The notes: generated by a model not told the origin, from the sequence alone. Positions 54,220-63,450 are shown, counted from the first letter of the stretch. The stretch is DNA of 64,000 nt from JAWKOK01 sp963765875 (GCA_963765875.1 CAVXYK010000001.1:62001-126000), one strand, 5' to 3'. Translations and numbers: made by a program.

Positions 54220-55332
54220 TCAGTACTCACGAATTGGCGAAAACGAGGTTCTCCACTGATTTTTTCGCCAGTGTGAGAGTGACTGTGCGAACCCGTTGTC
54301 GCCAAGCGACCGTTGCACGAACAGAATGACAATTCGTGAAGTACTGGAATGGCTCGGTGGTCTGACGCATTCAAACTTGATCCACTCGGTCTCAAGCTGT
54401 GCGGCTGGGGACAAATACGCTACCCCGGTCAACTCCTCCGAAACCGCCCAGAAGCGCTCAAGGGCAGCGGCGTCATAGGCTTGCTCGTTGACCTTTTCTC
54501 CGCTGGATAGCCACGCATGTTGAAGGTCTTGGGGCCATAGAAAACGCCGCCTTTGGCGTCCTCTGCCGTCATGCCGTAGAGCATGGGCAGCACGCCCATC
54601 TTGATGTCCTGGGCCAGAAAGAGCTTGGAGAAACTGTAGCCCAAGCGCTTCCATCTTTGTGCCGGACTGTTCGACGCTGTTCTCCTGCAAGTTGCCGATG
54701 ACGAGTCCCGGATGTGACGTGTTTGCGATGGTATCGTAGCCGGCCGCGGTCAGGCGCTTCTGCAACTCGAACGTGAAGAAGATGTTGGCCAGTTTGCTCT
54801 GGCCGTAGGCGTCCCAGCGGCTATACTCTTTTTCGCCCATCAGATCGTCGAAGTTGATGGTTCCCATATAGTTGGCGCTGCTGGAGACGTTGTGAATTCG
54901 TGCGTTCGGGGTCTGTGTGATGACATCGAGCAGTAGGCCCGTCAGCGCAAAGTGGCCGAGATGATTGACGCCAAGCTGCATCTCGAAGCCATCGGGCGTC
55001 TCCTGGCGCGGAATCGCCATCACGCCGGCGTTGTTTAGCAAGATGTCCAGCCGATCATACTTTGCTTTGAACGCTGCGGCGAAGTCGCGGACCGAACTCA
55101 GGTCACCGACGTCGAGCTTCATCAAGTCCAGTGATGCATCCGGTTGTTCTGACAGAATATCGGATCGAGCCTGTTCGCCCTTCTGCAGATTGCGAGCCGT
55201 CATCACGACGGTTGCACCCTTTTCGGCCAGTGTCTTCGAGCATTCGAAACCGAGGCCGCTATTGGCGCCGGTCACGACGATTATCTTGCCGGTCTGGTCT
55301 GGGATGTCCTGCTGTGTCCACTTCTGAGCCAT
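54220..55332 (-). pseudogene. SDR family oxidoreductase, two compensating frameshifts, extended C-terminus
   Basis: ATG 55332 after AAGGAGATAAATC. KWTQQDIPDQTGKIIVVTGA, NSGLGFECSKTLAEKGATVV, the catalytic AYGQSKLANIFFTFELQ, then near 54640 the frame slips (expected SFSKLFLAQDIKMGVLPMLY, KGGVFYGPKTFNMRGYPA is in the other frame) and returns near 54500 to FWAVSEELTGVAYLSP. The frame then runs 60-70 codons further into a palindromic element at 54221-54346, so the original stop seems to have been replaced. Preceded by a putative TetR operator. Confidence 0.85.
54221..54346. repeat. MITE-like element with CAGTACT-CACGAATT ends
   Basis: Left end CAGTACTCACGAATT and right end AATTCGTGAAGTACTG are inverted repeats with one gap; GAATGAC precedes the right end. 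The flank TTTTTGCAG, AGTCTTCAGTA is also shared with 17164-17190. Belongs to the same family as 9839, 17183 and 28154. Confidence 0.8.
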
Positions 55333-55354
55333 GATTTATCTCCTTGATTCGATA

Positions 55355-55376
55355 TTCAATTGAACGTTCATTCAAT
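55355..55376. promoter_or_regulatory. Putative TetR operator, copy at the SDR gene
   Basis: On the minus strand TGAATGAACGTTCAATTGAA, a near-palindrome lying 25-45 bases upstream of the SDR start codon. It closely matches the site at 55984. Confidence 0.6.
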
Positions 55377-55399
55377 TTGCGATGGCAAAAAAAAGCCCA

Positions 55400-55972
55400 C
55401 TACTGACGAATTGCTTCCCACGAGGCTTCAATTACTTCTTCAATCAGCGCGTCGGTCAGTTCGACAAAGCCTGCTGCATGGCGTTGAGCCAACGACGTAG
55501 CTACATCCAGCGTAAAGGCGAGCACCACAGGCTCAGGCAGGTCCTTGATGATCATCTCTGCTTTCGCCCGCTGAAAAACCTCAATCAGCGGGAGATAGTA
55601 TTGGGCTGTCTCCAGTTCGATCTCCGGTTGGTGGTAGGGCGACCGGTTGTACTGCTCCATGAAGGCGGACTCAAGAGGACGACGGATGTAGTAGCGGATC
55701 ATGGCGCTCAACATCTGGTGAATCTGCGTTCGCAGCGGCTGGGAACTGTCAAAGCTGTCAGTCAACGATGCGCCGAAATTGCGCTTGATCTCGATGTAGA
55801 GTTCATCCATCAACTCGTCTTTGCTGTCGAAGTAGTGATAAATGATCCCCGCACTCACGCCCGCTTCCTTGGCAACCTTGGACATGGCGGTCCCATGAAA
55901 GCCGTTCTTTGAGATTAGACGCAAGGTCGCGTCCAGAATCGCGCTTCGTTTGTCCATCACAGCTTCAGCCAT
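55400..55972 (-). CDS. TetR/AcrR family transcriptional regulator
   Basis: 190 residues from ATG 55972 (AGGAG nine bases upstream). The N-terminal helix-turn-helix is typical: KRSAILDATLRLISKNGFHG, TAMSKVAKEAGVSAGIIYHY and FDSKDELMDELY. The C-terminal domain (60-185) is a helical ligand-binding domain. It is upstream of and in the same direction as the SDR gene at 54220, with matching putative operators in front of both genes, so it likely represses itself and the SDR genes. Intact, unlike the enzymes. Confidence 0.93.
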   Translation of the reverse strand: MAEAVMDKRSAILDATLRLISKNGFHGTAMSKVAKEAGVSAGIIYHYFDSKDELMDELYIEIKRNFGASLTDSFDSSQPLRTQIHQMLSAMIRYYIRRPLESAFMEQYNRSPYHQPEIELETAQYYLPLIEVFQRAKAEMIIKDLPEPVVLAFTLDVATSLAQRHAAGFVELTDALIEEVIEASWEAIRQ

Positions 55973-55983
55973 TACCGACTCCT

Positions 55984-56004
55984 GAATGAATGTTCGTTCG
56001 ATAT
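55984..56004. promoter_or_regulatory. Putative TetR operator, autoregulatory copy
   Basis: TGAATGAATGTTCGTTCGAT on the plus strand, similar to the site at 55355 (consensus TGAATGAAyGTTC). It overlaps the expected leader of the tetR-like gene. Confidence 0.6.
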
Positions 56005-56040
56005 TTTATGGCTTTCGTTACCCTTTGTCAAGGATGATTG

Positions 56041-56176
56041 CGTGCTGCGTGCTGCGTGCTGCGTAATTATTTGGTGAAGCAAGTTGTGACGGGATTGGGT
56101 CACCTTGACAGATCCGGTATCCGATAGTGAAAACCTCACTGTCAACGAGACCTCACGCAGCACGCAGCACGCAGCG
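56041..56176. repeat. GCTGCGT heptad palindrome, copy 1
   Basis: Left arm 56041-56064 is CGTGCTGCGTGCTGCGTGCT plus GCGT, right arm 56155-56176 is ACGCAGCACGCAGCACGCAG plus CG, the reverse complement. The loop contains GACGGGATTGGG. Ends 4 bases before the aldo/keto reductase stop. Confidence 0.85.
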
Positions 56177-56180
56177 ATTT

Positions 56181-57038
56181 TTACGCAAACAACGACGACA
56201 TCTTCTCTTCCGCCACCATCGTCATCATCTCTTCGTCGGTCGGGCGTGACTCATAGCGGCTGGCTGCGTCCAACACTTTGGGCAGCACATGGATGTCGCC
56301 CGGGGTGTTGAGGAAGACGCTGGGGCGGCCCATGACCCAATGCACGGCCCGATCCAGATCGTTCTGATCGCGCAACGGCTGGTACCAGGTCGAGGCCCAT
56401 TTGTCCTGGGGACCCCAAGGGCCTCGGGTGACCGACTTGATGCATTGGACCGCGATCTCGCGCTCTTCGCACTTGACGAGCAGGGCGTTGAAGTCGGCCA
56501 TGTAGGTCTCGTTGAGGTTGAGCGGATAGTTGTAGGGCAGCAGTACCGAATCGAAGGCGAAGGCCTCAATGCTGCGCAGGTGCATGGCCGCGATGTTGAG
56601 CCCGTGGCCGGTCACGCCGATGAAGCGCAGGAGGCCCTGCTCACGCGCCTCGATGGCTGCTTCCAGCGCGCCGCCCGGTCCCATGGCTGTGTCCCACTCG
56701 TCAGGGTGGACCAGGTTGTGGAGCTGGATCAGGTCGAACGAGTCGATACGCATGCGCTCCAGCGAGCGATGGATCTCTTCCTTGGCCTTTTCGTAGGTGC
56801 GTTCGCCGGTCTTGGTGGCCAGGAAGAAGTCTTTGCGATGCTGGGCCATCCATGGGCCGATGCGCAGTTCGGCGTCGCCGTAGGAGGCGGCCGTGTCGAT
56901 GTGGTTGACGTCATATTCGAGCAGAACGTCAAGAGTGGCATCGGCCTCCGCCTGGGTGACGCTGCCCAGCGCGGCTGCGCCAAAAAGGGTTACGGTGCTT
57001 TGGTGTCCGGTCTTGCCGAACGGTCGTTTCTCAATCAT
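56181..57038 (-). CDS. Aldo/keto reductase
   Basis: 285 residues; ATG 57038 after ATAGGAGATC. Catalytic tetrad: Asp and Tyr in VNHIDTAASYGDAELRIGPW, Lys in FFLATKTGERTY, His in FDLIQLHNLVHPDEWDT. The family member is short, with a C-terminal region (VHWVMGRPSVFLNTPGDIHV) often seen in ferredoxin-linked or small AKRs without the Fe-S part. It is flanked on both sides by copies of the same palindromic element. The role is probably reduction of a sugar or dicarbonyl; not determined. Confidence 0.92.
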   Translation of the reverse strand: MIEKRPFGKTGHQSTVTLFGAAALGSVTQAEADATLDVLLEYDVNHIDTAASYGDAELRIGPWMAQHRKDFFLATKTGERTYEKAKEEIHRSLERMRIDSFDLIQLHNLVHPDEWDTAMGPGGALEAAIEAREQGLLRFIGVTGHGLNIAAMHLRSIEAFAFDSVLLPYNYPLNLNETYMADFNALLVKCEEREIAVQCIKSVTRGPWGPQDKWASTWYQPLRDQNDLDRAVHWVMGRPSVFLNTPGDIHVLPKVLDAASRYESRPTDEEMMTMVAEEKMSSLFA

Positions 57039-57072
57039 GGTGATCTCCTATTGTAGTGCGTAATGGATTGGC

Positions 57073-57220
57073 TGCGTGCTGCTTGCTGCGTGAGATTGGC
57101 GGTATGTGATAGTCGAGCTGATGGGGGGACGGGATTAGTTGTCTGTTGTGTGATCACGGGTTTCGTACTGCGTAATCGATCCCGGGAAGACAATGATCAC
57201 GCAGCACGCAGCACGCCGCC
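57073..57220. repeat. GCTGCGT heptad palindrome, copy 2
   Basis: Left GCTGCGTGCTGCTTGCTGCG (57073 on), right ATCACGCAGCACGCAGCACG (57200-57219), with GGGACGGGATTAG inside, similar to copy 1. It lies directly upstream of the aldo/keto reductase, so the gene sits between two copies. Confidence 0.8.
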
Positions 57221-57260
57221 GCCAACAGGTCTTACGGAGTACGTAGTAGCGACCATTGCC

Positions 57261-57644
57261 CTAATACCGTTCCCAGTGAATTACCTCATCCAGCGCCTTT
57301 TTCTCCTGCTCCGGCCAAGCGACCGGTACGCCGATGGGAATCAGCGTCAGCAGTCGCTTCTCCGCCGGAACGCCCAGCAATGCTTTGAACTGTTCTTCCA
57401 GCGGCTCGGTGTAGCCTTGCAGCCAGCAGGATCCGTAGCCCAAGGCCGTGGCCGCCAGTAGCATGTTCTCGATCGCAGCCGATCCATCCTCGACCCAGAA
57501 CTTTGCCGCCGGGTCCAGCACCAGCGCGATGATAACGCCGGCCTTGTCCATCCACTGCGCCGCGATCTTCAACTCTTTGAACATCGTCCGTTCCGCAATG
57601 ACGATGAAGGCCCACGAGCAGGGATACTGCTGTGCTAATGGCTG
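57261..57644 (-). pseudogene. Nitroreductase gene, C-terminal part
   Basis: Reads QPLAQQYPCSWAFIVIAERT, then MFKELKIAAQWMDKAGVIIA, AAIENMLLAATALGYGSCWL and GVPAEKRLLTLIPIGVPVAW to a normal stop. These are the last two thirds of a nitroreductase-family flavoprotein; the first 43 residues with the phosphate-binding Arg-Arg motif are missing. They are found 5.8 kb away at 63451-63579, in the same orientation. Its upstream end abuts the 3' end of the AfsR-like regulator gene, overlapping by 10 bases. I infer that one gene was split by an insertion. Confidence 0.8.
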
Positions 57645-60600
57645 TCACGCAAATAGTGCTCAACCGCACTGACTATTCGGTTGAGATCTGCCGAATCCCT
57701 TTCATCCGTTGTTTTGGTGATCTGACTGGTACGGGGATGGTATACGGCAGTTCGTAGTGCCTGAGCTTGCTGTCGGGTCTCGTGCGGGGCTGTGCAGTGC
57801 GTTTCAGCTGGCAACAGTAGGTCCATCGCCAGATCCGGTCTACCTTCGGCCAACGCCAGTTCAGCGACGCCTACCAGAGCATCCATCAAATCGGGGAGGG
57901 TACCCATCTCCCAGTTTCGTGCTACTGTCTTGCGGAAATACGTTCTTGCCAAGTCGAACGCGCCGGCTGCCGTAGCCACTCGACCCAGACCCGTCTGTGC
58001 CACAACTATCGTGCGTGCACGGTCGATCTCTTCAGCGATCTGTAGACTCTGGGCAAAGTGTCTGCCCGCTCTTTCCTGGTCTCCCATCTTGAGCTGTGTC
58101 CGGCCCAACTCCGCTAGGATATCGGACATCGCAGGACGGTCGTCTGCTTCCCGCGCGATCGCAAGACCCTCGTGCAAGAGTTGACTCGCCTGCCCATTGT
58201 TCCCTTTGCCTCGTGCGACGATGCCCATCTGCAACAAGGCGTGTGATCGCCAACGAGAGCTTGTGAAGCCCAGCGCATCTACCAGGATGTGCCAGGCCTC
58301 ATCGTATTTTCCTTGTTGCGCCAGTATTCGTGCATACGCTCGTTCCGCTCCGGCGCGCTTGGCCGACGGCACGGACGGTGTGGGCCCAAAGATTCGACAG
58401 GCCAGTTCTTCCGCTCGCTGAAACTCTCCGACTCGATCCAAGAGGAGAAGGAGATAGAGCTGCGCCCGCCTTTGCCCCGGTGCATTCTCGTCCAATTCGT
58501 AGCTGGCCAGCGCTTCATCAAGGTACCTTCGAGCTGTGGCGAATTCGCCGAGATCGTGGTGGAAATTGCCGAGCGTGGTATTTACGTATGGCAGCAGTGT
58601 GGCTGGTGCGCCAGAAGACTGCGATTGCCGCATTAGGATGTCACGGCATTCCGTCAATAACGCAATCGACTGCTGAACTTCGCCTGTCAGATTTATCAGC
58701 TCACCCTTGGTACAAAGTACCTTCGCCAGTGCCATTTCGATAACCGCGTGCGCTTCCTGCTGAGTGTTCAGCGCACGCTGCAGAGTGGAAACGGCAAGAC
58801 TCAACAGGTCCTCCATCTCCGGAGACCACCAGTTGTAGGCAGCGATCCAGAGAGAGTCCGCCAATGCATCGACCACTGCCCAGCAATGGTAATCGAGCGC
58901 AAACCTGAAGGCAACCGTGAAATTGTCAAGTTCTGCCGTGATCGTGGCTCTCACCTCCGATATCGTTGGAGAAAAATGCCACGCATACTTCCCGACGGGA
59001 TGTGAGGCATAGTACTGAGCGTGCCGGAGACGTACATTTTCATAGGATTCTTCGTCCCGGTCTACGGCATATGTTCGGGCTTTCTCACTCGCATACTGCT
59101 GTGCCAGATTGTGCATTGAGTAGCGGCCGGATTTCGAAAGCGCTATCCAGGATGTGTCTACCAGTCTCAGAAGATGGAATGGCGTAGCGCCCGCTACAAA
59201 TGCGGCCGCATCTACGCAGAAACCTCCTCGAAAGTCTGTTAGTTGGCATAGGCGAGATCTTTCTCCGCTAGATAGCATCTCCCAGGAGTGATCGAGGACG
59301 GCCTCAATGGAGTGATGGCGTGCCGGCCTATCTCGCGAGGTACTAATCAGGAAGCCTTGGTTACTCTGAATCTCGTGGGCAATGACCGCAACGGGCACTG
59401 CCCGGATCCATGATGCCGCCATTTCAACGGCCAGAGGCAAGCCGTCCACCATCCGGCAGATGTGGGCCACATCGTCGAAATTTCTTGCATCGATGCGAAA
59501 GGCGGGCTGAAGCCGCCGGGCGCAGACCTGGAAGAGTTCCAATGCACTGTACCAAGCCGCTGTGCTCTGGTCAGGATCTGGCTTCGGTGCAGCCGCCGGA
59601 TACGTGAGTGCTTCCAGCGGCAATAGCCACTCACCCGTGAGACCCAAGCGCTCTCTCGATGTGACCAGAAGCGTGAGATGTGGGCAACTGCGGAGCAGAT
59701 CGACGACCAGGTTTGTATCTGGCAGAAGGTGCTCGAAATTGTCCAGGATCAGTAGCAACTGCTTCTCCCCAAGATGGGTAAACAGTTGCGCCTGGGGCGA
59801 TGAATCTGCCCGACTTTCCAGCCCAAGGTTACGTAGGATCGTGATCGGCGCTTCTGAGAGAGTGGGTGTGTCGGCCAGAAGAACCATGGCAACGCCATCT
59901 CGGAAGCGCGACGATAGCTCACGCGCGGCCCAGAGCGCCGCGCTCGACTTGCCGATTCCGCCGGGCCCCACAAGGGTAACCAAGCGCACAGCCGGATCAA
60001 TCAGCTTCTCCGCCAAGATAGCCAACTCTTCGTCCCGGCCAACAAGGAGCGGCGGTCGGTCTGGCAGGGGATAACTGGATCTCTCCACGGTCGACGGGGG
60101 GAACCCAGCAGGCTCTGTTACGCTGTGGGAGGGAGGAAACTGGCGATTCTTGATATGATGGAATAACTGGCTTGTGGCCGGCTCCGGATCGGCTTCCACC
60201 TCAATTGCCAGGATCTGTGCACAGACTGCATACTGTCGCAACGCTGCCGCGCGCTGACCTGAACGGGCATAGAGTTCCATCAGCGTTCGATGGGTCTCTT
60301 CACGCAGCGGATCCAGGGAAAGCCAGAGTTGAGCGCGTTCAATGGCCGTCTCATACGCTCCTTGGGCAGCACAGTCGGCAACCAATTCTGCCAACACGCG
60401 ACCCAGGTCCCGGCGCAGCGCCTCGGTCTGGAAGAACTGCCATTCGTCGAACTGTGGACTGTCAGCCAGCGCGAAGCCCTGCAGGTAATCCCCTCGGTAG
60501 ATCTGGACTGACTCCTCCAACCGGCTCCGGTCGGGGAGGCACCGATAGAATTCTGCCACATCCACCCACACGCGCGACGCTAGACAGACTGAATCCCCAC

Positions 60601-60850
60601 GTGACTCCACCCATTCATCTCCCAATATCTTTCGAACAGACCACAGGATATAGCGAAGGTTGGCACGGGCCCTCTGGTGATCGGAATCGGGCCAGAGCAA
60701 GGTTGCCAGGGTATCGCGCGACTGTTCCCCTTCTTGTGACAGATAGGCCAACAGCGCGAGGGCCTTGCGTTCAGTGATGGACACCGGGCGGCCGTCGAGC
60801 CGGATGCGCGGGGAACCCAGCAAGAATAGACTCAGCCCGTTCGTGGTCAC
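57635..60850 (-). CDS. AfsR/SARP-type regulator: BTAD domain, NB-ARC-like ATPase and TPRs
   Basis: 1071 residues from GTG 60850 (AAGGGGTGA upstream). Order: OmpR-like winged helix (LFLLGSPRIRLDGRPVSITE, RANLRYILWSVRKILGDEWV), the BTAD domain (AQLWLSLDPLREETHRTLME), a STAND/NB-ARC ATPase with Walker A LVGPGGIGKSSAALWAARE and Walker B LLLILDNFEHLLPDTN, then a long helical TPR region (about 650-1060, e.g. GQASQLLHEGLAIAREADD). These are signal-sensing activators, usually of secondary metabolism or local genes. Divergent from the LVIVD gene, so that is a candidate target. Lies inside the block that splits the nitroreductase gene. Confidence 0.93.
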   Translation of the reverse strand: MTTNGLSLFLLGSPRIRLDGRPVSITERKALALLAYLSQEGEQSRDTLATLLWPDSDHQRARANLRYILWSVRKILGDEWVESRGDSVCLASRVWVDVAEFYRCLPDRSRLEESVQIYRGDYLQGFALADSPQFDEWQFFQTEALRRDLGRVLAELVADCAAQGAYETAIERAQLWLSLDPLREETHRTLMELYARSGQRAAALRQYAVCAQILAIEVEADPEPATSQLFHHIKNRQFPPSHSVTEPAGFPPSTVERSSYPLPDRPPLLVGRDEELAILAEKLIDPAVRLVTLVGPGGIGKSSAALWAARELSSRFRDGVAMVLLADTPTLSEAPITILRNLGLESRADSSPQAQLFTHLGEKQLLLILDNFEHLLPDTNLVVDLLRSCPHLTLLVTSRERLGLTGEWLLPLEALTYPAAAPKPDPDQSTAAWYSALELFQVCARRLQPAFRIDARNFDDVAHICRMVDGLPLAVEMAASWIRAVPVAVIAHEIQSNQGFLISTSRDRPARHHSIEAVLDHSWEMLSSGERSRLCQLTDFRGGFCVDAAAFVAGATPFHLLRLVDTSWIALSKSGRYSMHNLAQQYASEKARTYAVDRDEESYENVRLRHAQYYASHPVGKYAWHFSPTISEVRATITAELDNFTVAFRFALDYHCWAVVDALADSLWIAAYNWWSPEMEDLLSLAVSTLQRALNTQQEAHAVIEMALAKVLCTKGELINLTGEVQQSIALLTECRDILMRQSQSSGAPATLLPYVNTTLGNFHHDLGEFATARRYLDEALASYELDENAPGQRRAQLYLLLLLDRVGEFQRAEELACRIFGPTPSVPSAKRAGAERAYARILAQQGKYDEAWHILVDALGFTSSRWRSHALLQMGIVARGKGNNGQASQLLHEGLAIAREADDRPAMSDILAELGRTQLKMGDQERAGRHFAQSLQIAEEIDRARTIVVAQTGLGRVATAAGAFDLARTYFRKTVARNWEMGTLPDLMDALVGVAELALAEGRPDLAMDLLLPAETHCTAPHETRQQAQALRTAVYHPRTSQITKTTDERDSADLNRIVSAVEHYLRDSH

Positions 60851-61090
60851 AGGTCACCCCTTCTATGATCCATCATGATAGCCTCATCGCCGATTCAGCT
60901 ACCATTATCTCACACCTCATTCCCGCCTTCAACCGTTTTTCCGTTCGGCGACCCGTTTGTCACGGCGTTTGTCCGGCCAGTTATGCATCCAACGCCACCC
61001 CTAACGCATCAGCAGACGATCACCTGACGCCCGATCCCTACACTGGAATACAGGCGTATGGATTCGGCTCCAATTCAAAGGAGGTAGAGC

Positions 61091-63037
61091 GTGATACTCA
61101 AGACAACGCGGTGGGTTCTTCCAGTCATGATGGTGTTCGGTCTGCTCTGCGCGAATTCGGCTAGCATGGCACTTGAGCCAGCCCAGCTCAGGACGTTGGG
61201 GCACACCGGCGGGCCAAGTCTAGCCGCCGCTGTTCAGGACAACTTCGCCTATTTGGCTCTCGGCTATGAAATGGCCGTGATCGATCTGACAGATCCACAC
61301 GCTCCAACAAAGATCGGCTCAGCCATGCTTCCGGCCTACAACCTGACGGTTCGCGACGATCTAGCCTATGTGACGGCCCGCGACGGACTACGAGTGGTGG
61401 ATATTTCTGATCCGCAGCAGCCGACAATTCGCGGCTTCGTGGCCACAGACGGGCCAGCACTGGAGGTGGCAGTGGGGACCAATTTTGCCTATGTCGCAAC
61501 GGAGGCAGCCGGGTTGTCTGTGGTCGACATAACCCGCCCGGACCAACCTCGGATCGTGGGCGAGAGTTCGCACATGGGAATGGCTTGGACCGTTGCCTTG
61601 ATGGACGACTACGTACTGGTGGGCGGCGGGCGGCAGGGCCTGACGGTGCTCGACCGCTCGGATCCCGCCCATCTTCAACCTGTCGCTCACTTGAGCCTAG
61701 AGGGAAGCGTGGTCTCTGTGGCCGTCAACGGCGACAACGCCTACGTGGCCGCTGAGCATGGGGGGCTGCAAGTGCTGGATATGAGCCACCCCGCCGCACC
61801 GGTCCTGACGACCGTGCTCCAGGGACCGGGCTGCGCGTACAAGGTCGTCGCCATGGACAATATGCTCTATGTCAGCGCGGAGACTAAGGGGCTGTGGATG
61901 GCGGATATCTCGAATCCGGCCAGACCTGTCCTGCAAGCCACTGATTCCATCATGCTCACAGCCGAGCCATCGGTGCAAACTGAAACAGATGGCGTATATC
62001 CTTCATCCCCCGCGGCAGGTGATCACTCTTGGGAAGCCGATCTAGCGGATGCCGATTCGACAGCGGCGTTAATCATGGGCCTGGCCGCTGCCGGCGGCTA
62101 CGTCTATCTTGTAGACGGCGAGGGAGGCCTGGTGGTCATCGATGTGTCACAGCCCTCAGAGCCGATCCAGCTTGGTCGGTTTGAGTCCACAGGCACCGCC
62201 TGGGCGGTGGAAGTGGACGGTCCCTACGCCTATCTCTCTAGCCATTGGAGCGGCCACTTCCAGATCGTGGATATCACCCATCCTAACGCCCCGATGCCTC
62301 TTGGTTTTCTGCAGACGCCTGGACAGATCTGGCAGATAGTGGTGGACGACAACTTGGCCTATCTGGCAGACTGGGGATACGGCCTTCAAGTCATTGATGT
62401 CTCAGATCCGAATCAGCCAGTGGCCGTGAGCAAGTTCCGCACGTCGGGCGATCTGTACAACGTGGCCGTAGACAACGGCATCGCCTACCTTGCCGCCGGC
62501 AGAGATGGATTGCTGGTGGTGGACACAACTGACCTAAAACACCCGATTTTGCTCACTCGCTACGAGTCGATTGGCCACGTCCAAGATGTTGCACTGAACG
62601 GAGACTTGGCATATCTGGCTGGCAGCGGCGGCGTGCACATCATCGACCTCCACGATCCAGCCCATCCAGGCTATCTCGGCATGATGGAAATGCCAGGTAC
62701 GGCGTGGAAACTGGCCGTATCCCAGGGGCGGCTGTATGTGGCAGATCGGGATCAGGGATTATGCGTTGTCGACGTGAGCAACCCAAAGACGCCAACCCTG
62801 ATTGGGCTCTACGAAACACCCGGGATTGCCCGCGATGTAGTCATAAGAGGAAGCCATGCATATGTCGCGGACGGTCAGAGCGGGCTGCGTGTGGTGAACA
62901 TCAACGACCCGACAACACCCATTGAGATCGCTCTCTTTGATAGCCCGGATGAAGCGTTCAGCGTGACTGCGACTGAAGAGGCAATCTATTTGGCTGACCG
63001 CCTAGGCGGTTTATTTGTTCTGGCGTATCCTCACTAA
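61091..63037 (+). CDS. Secreted LVIVD-repeat protein
   Basis: 648 residues from GTG 61091 with AAAGGAGGT six bases upstream. A signal peptide (WVLPVMMVFGLLCANSAS) is followed by about thirteen LVIVD repeats of roughly 42 residues, each with the pattern Y(V/L)A...GL(x)VVDI(S/T)xPxxP, for instance DGLRVVDISDPQQPTIRGFV, GGLVVIDVSQPSEPIQLGRF and DLAYLTGS-like steps. The repeats form a beta-propeller of unknown ligand, extracellular. No C-terminal anchor. Divergent from the AfsR-like regulator, sharing the 240-base promoter gap. Confidence 0.93.
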   Translation: MILKTTRWVLPVMMVFGLLCANSASMALEPAQLRTLGHTGGPSLAAAVQDNFAYLALGYEMAVIDLTDPHAPTKIGSAMLPAYNLTVRDDLAYVTARDGLRVVDISDPQQPTIRGFVATDGPALEVAVGTNFAYVATEAAGLSVVDITRPDQPRIVGESSHMGMAWTVALMDDYVLVGGGRQGLTVLDRSDPAHLQPVAHLSLEGSVVSVAVNGDNAYVAAEHGGLQVLDMSHPAAPVLTTVLQGPGCAYKVVAMDNMLYVSAETKGLWMADISNPARPVLQATDSIMLTAEPSVQTETDGVYPSSPAAGDHSWEADLADADSTAALIMGLAAAGGYVYLVDGEGGLVVIDVSQPSEPIQLGRFESTGTAWAVEVDGPYAYLSSHWSGHFQIVDITHPNAPMPLGFLQTPGQIWQIVVDDNLAYLADWGYGLQVIDVSDPNQPVAVSKFRTSGDLYNVAVDNGIAYLAAGRDGLLVVDTTDLKHPILLTRYESIGHVQDVALNGDLAYLAGSGGVHIIDLHDPAHPGYLGMMEMPGTAWKLAVSQGRLYVADRDQGLCVVDVSNPKTPTLIGLYETPGIARDVVIRGSHAYVADGQSGLRVVNINDPTTPIEIALFDSPDEAFSVTATEEAIYLADRLGGLFVLAYPH

Positions 63038-63252
63038 TCTAGAAACGTCAAGAGATCAAGGTTTTCGTAGCTTCGGTTGTCAGTAAGAGGCCTGGTTGAG
63101 CGGCGTCTGAATTCCGGTATTTGACTATTGGAATTCTAAGTAACCGAAGTCTTGCGACGGTACAATATTCCGTCAGCACCTGAACGTGGCCGCACTTCCT
63201 GGCGAGCATTCCTTAACGATCATAGGAGGCCAGATACTCGCTAGTGATTTCT

Positions 63253-63436
63253 TCAGCGTTGGGACGCTGTTCCTGCAGACGACGACTCACCGTCATCCAG
63301 GCTCGACAGCTTCTCGTAAGGCACGCCCATCACGTACAGATGAATATCGGTGCGGTCCATCAACGGACCGGAGATGCGTTGTTGATGGCGCTGCACGACG
63401 CCCATGAAGTACGTACACATCTTGCGTTTCTCGCTT
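63253..63436 (-). pseudogene. ComM/YifB (Mg-chelatase-like ATPase) C-terminal fragment
   Basis: On the minus strand: RKMCTYFMGVVQRHQQRISG, PLMDRTDIHLYVMGVPYEKL and SSLDDGESS, then a stop. This matches the C-terminal region of ComM/YifB proteins (CTCS-xx-QRYxxRISGPLLDRIDIH, VPYEKLSS). The ATPase core and the N-terminal Lon-like part are absent. It lies 15 bases from the truncated nitroreductase N-terminal piece. The gap 63038-63252 shows nothing else. Confidence 0.75.
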
Positions 63437-63450
63437 AATAATCCACAAGG

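Noticed and set aside
56041..56064. Possible CRISPR-like tandem repeat (GCTGCGT units)
   Set aside because: Units of 7 bases without spacers, and an inverted copy 90 bases away; this is a palindromic element, not a CRISPR array. No cas gene is present.
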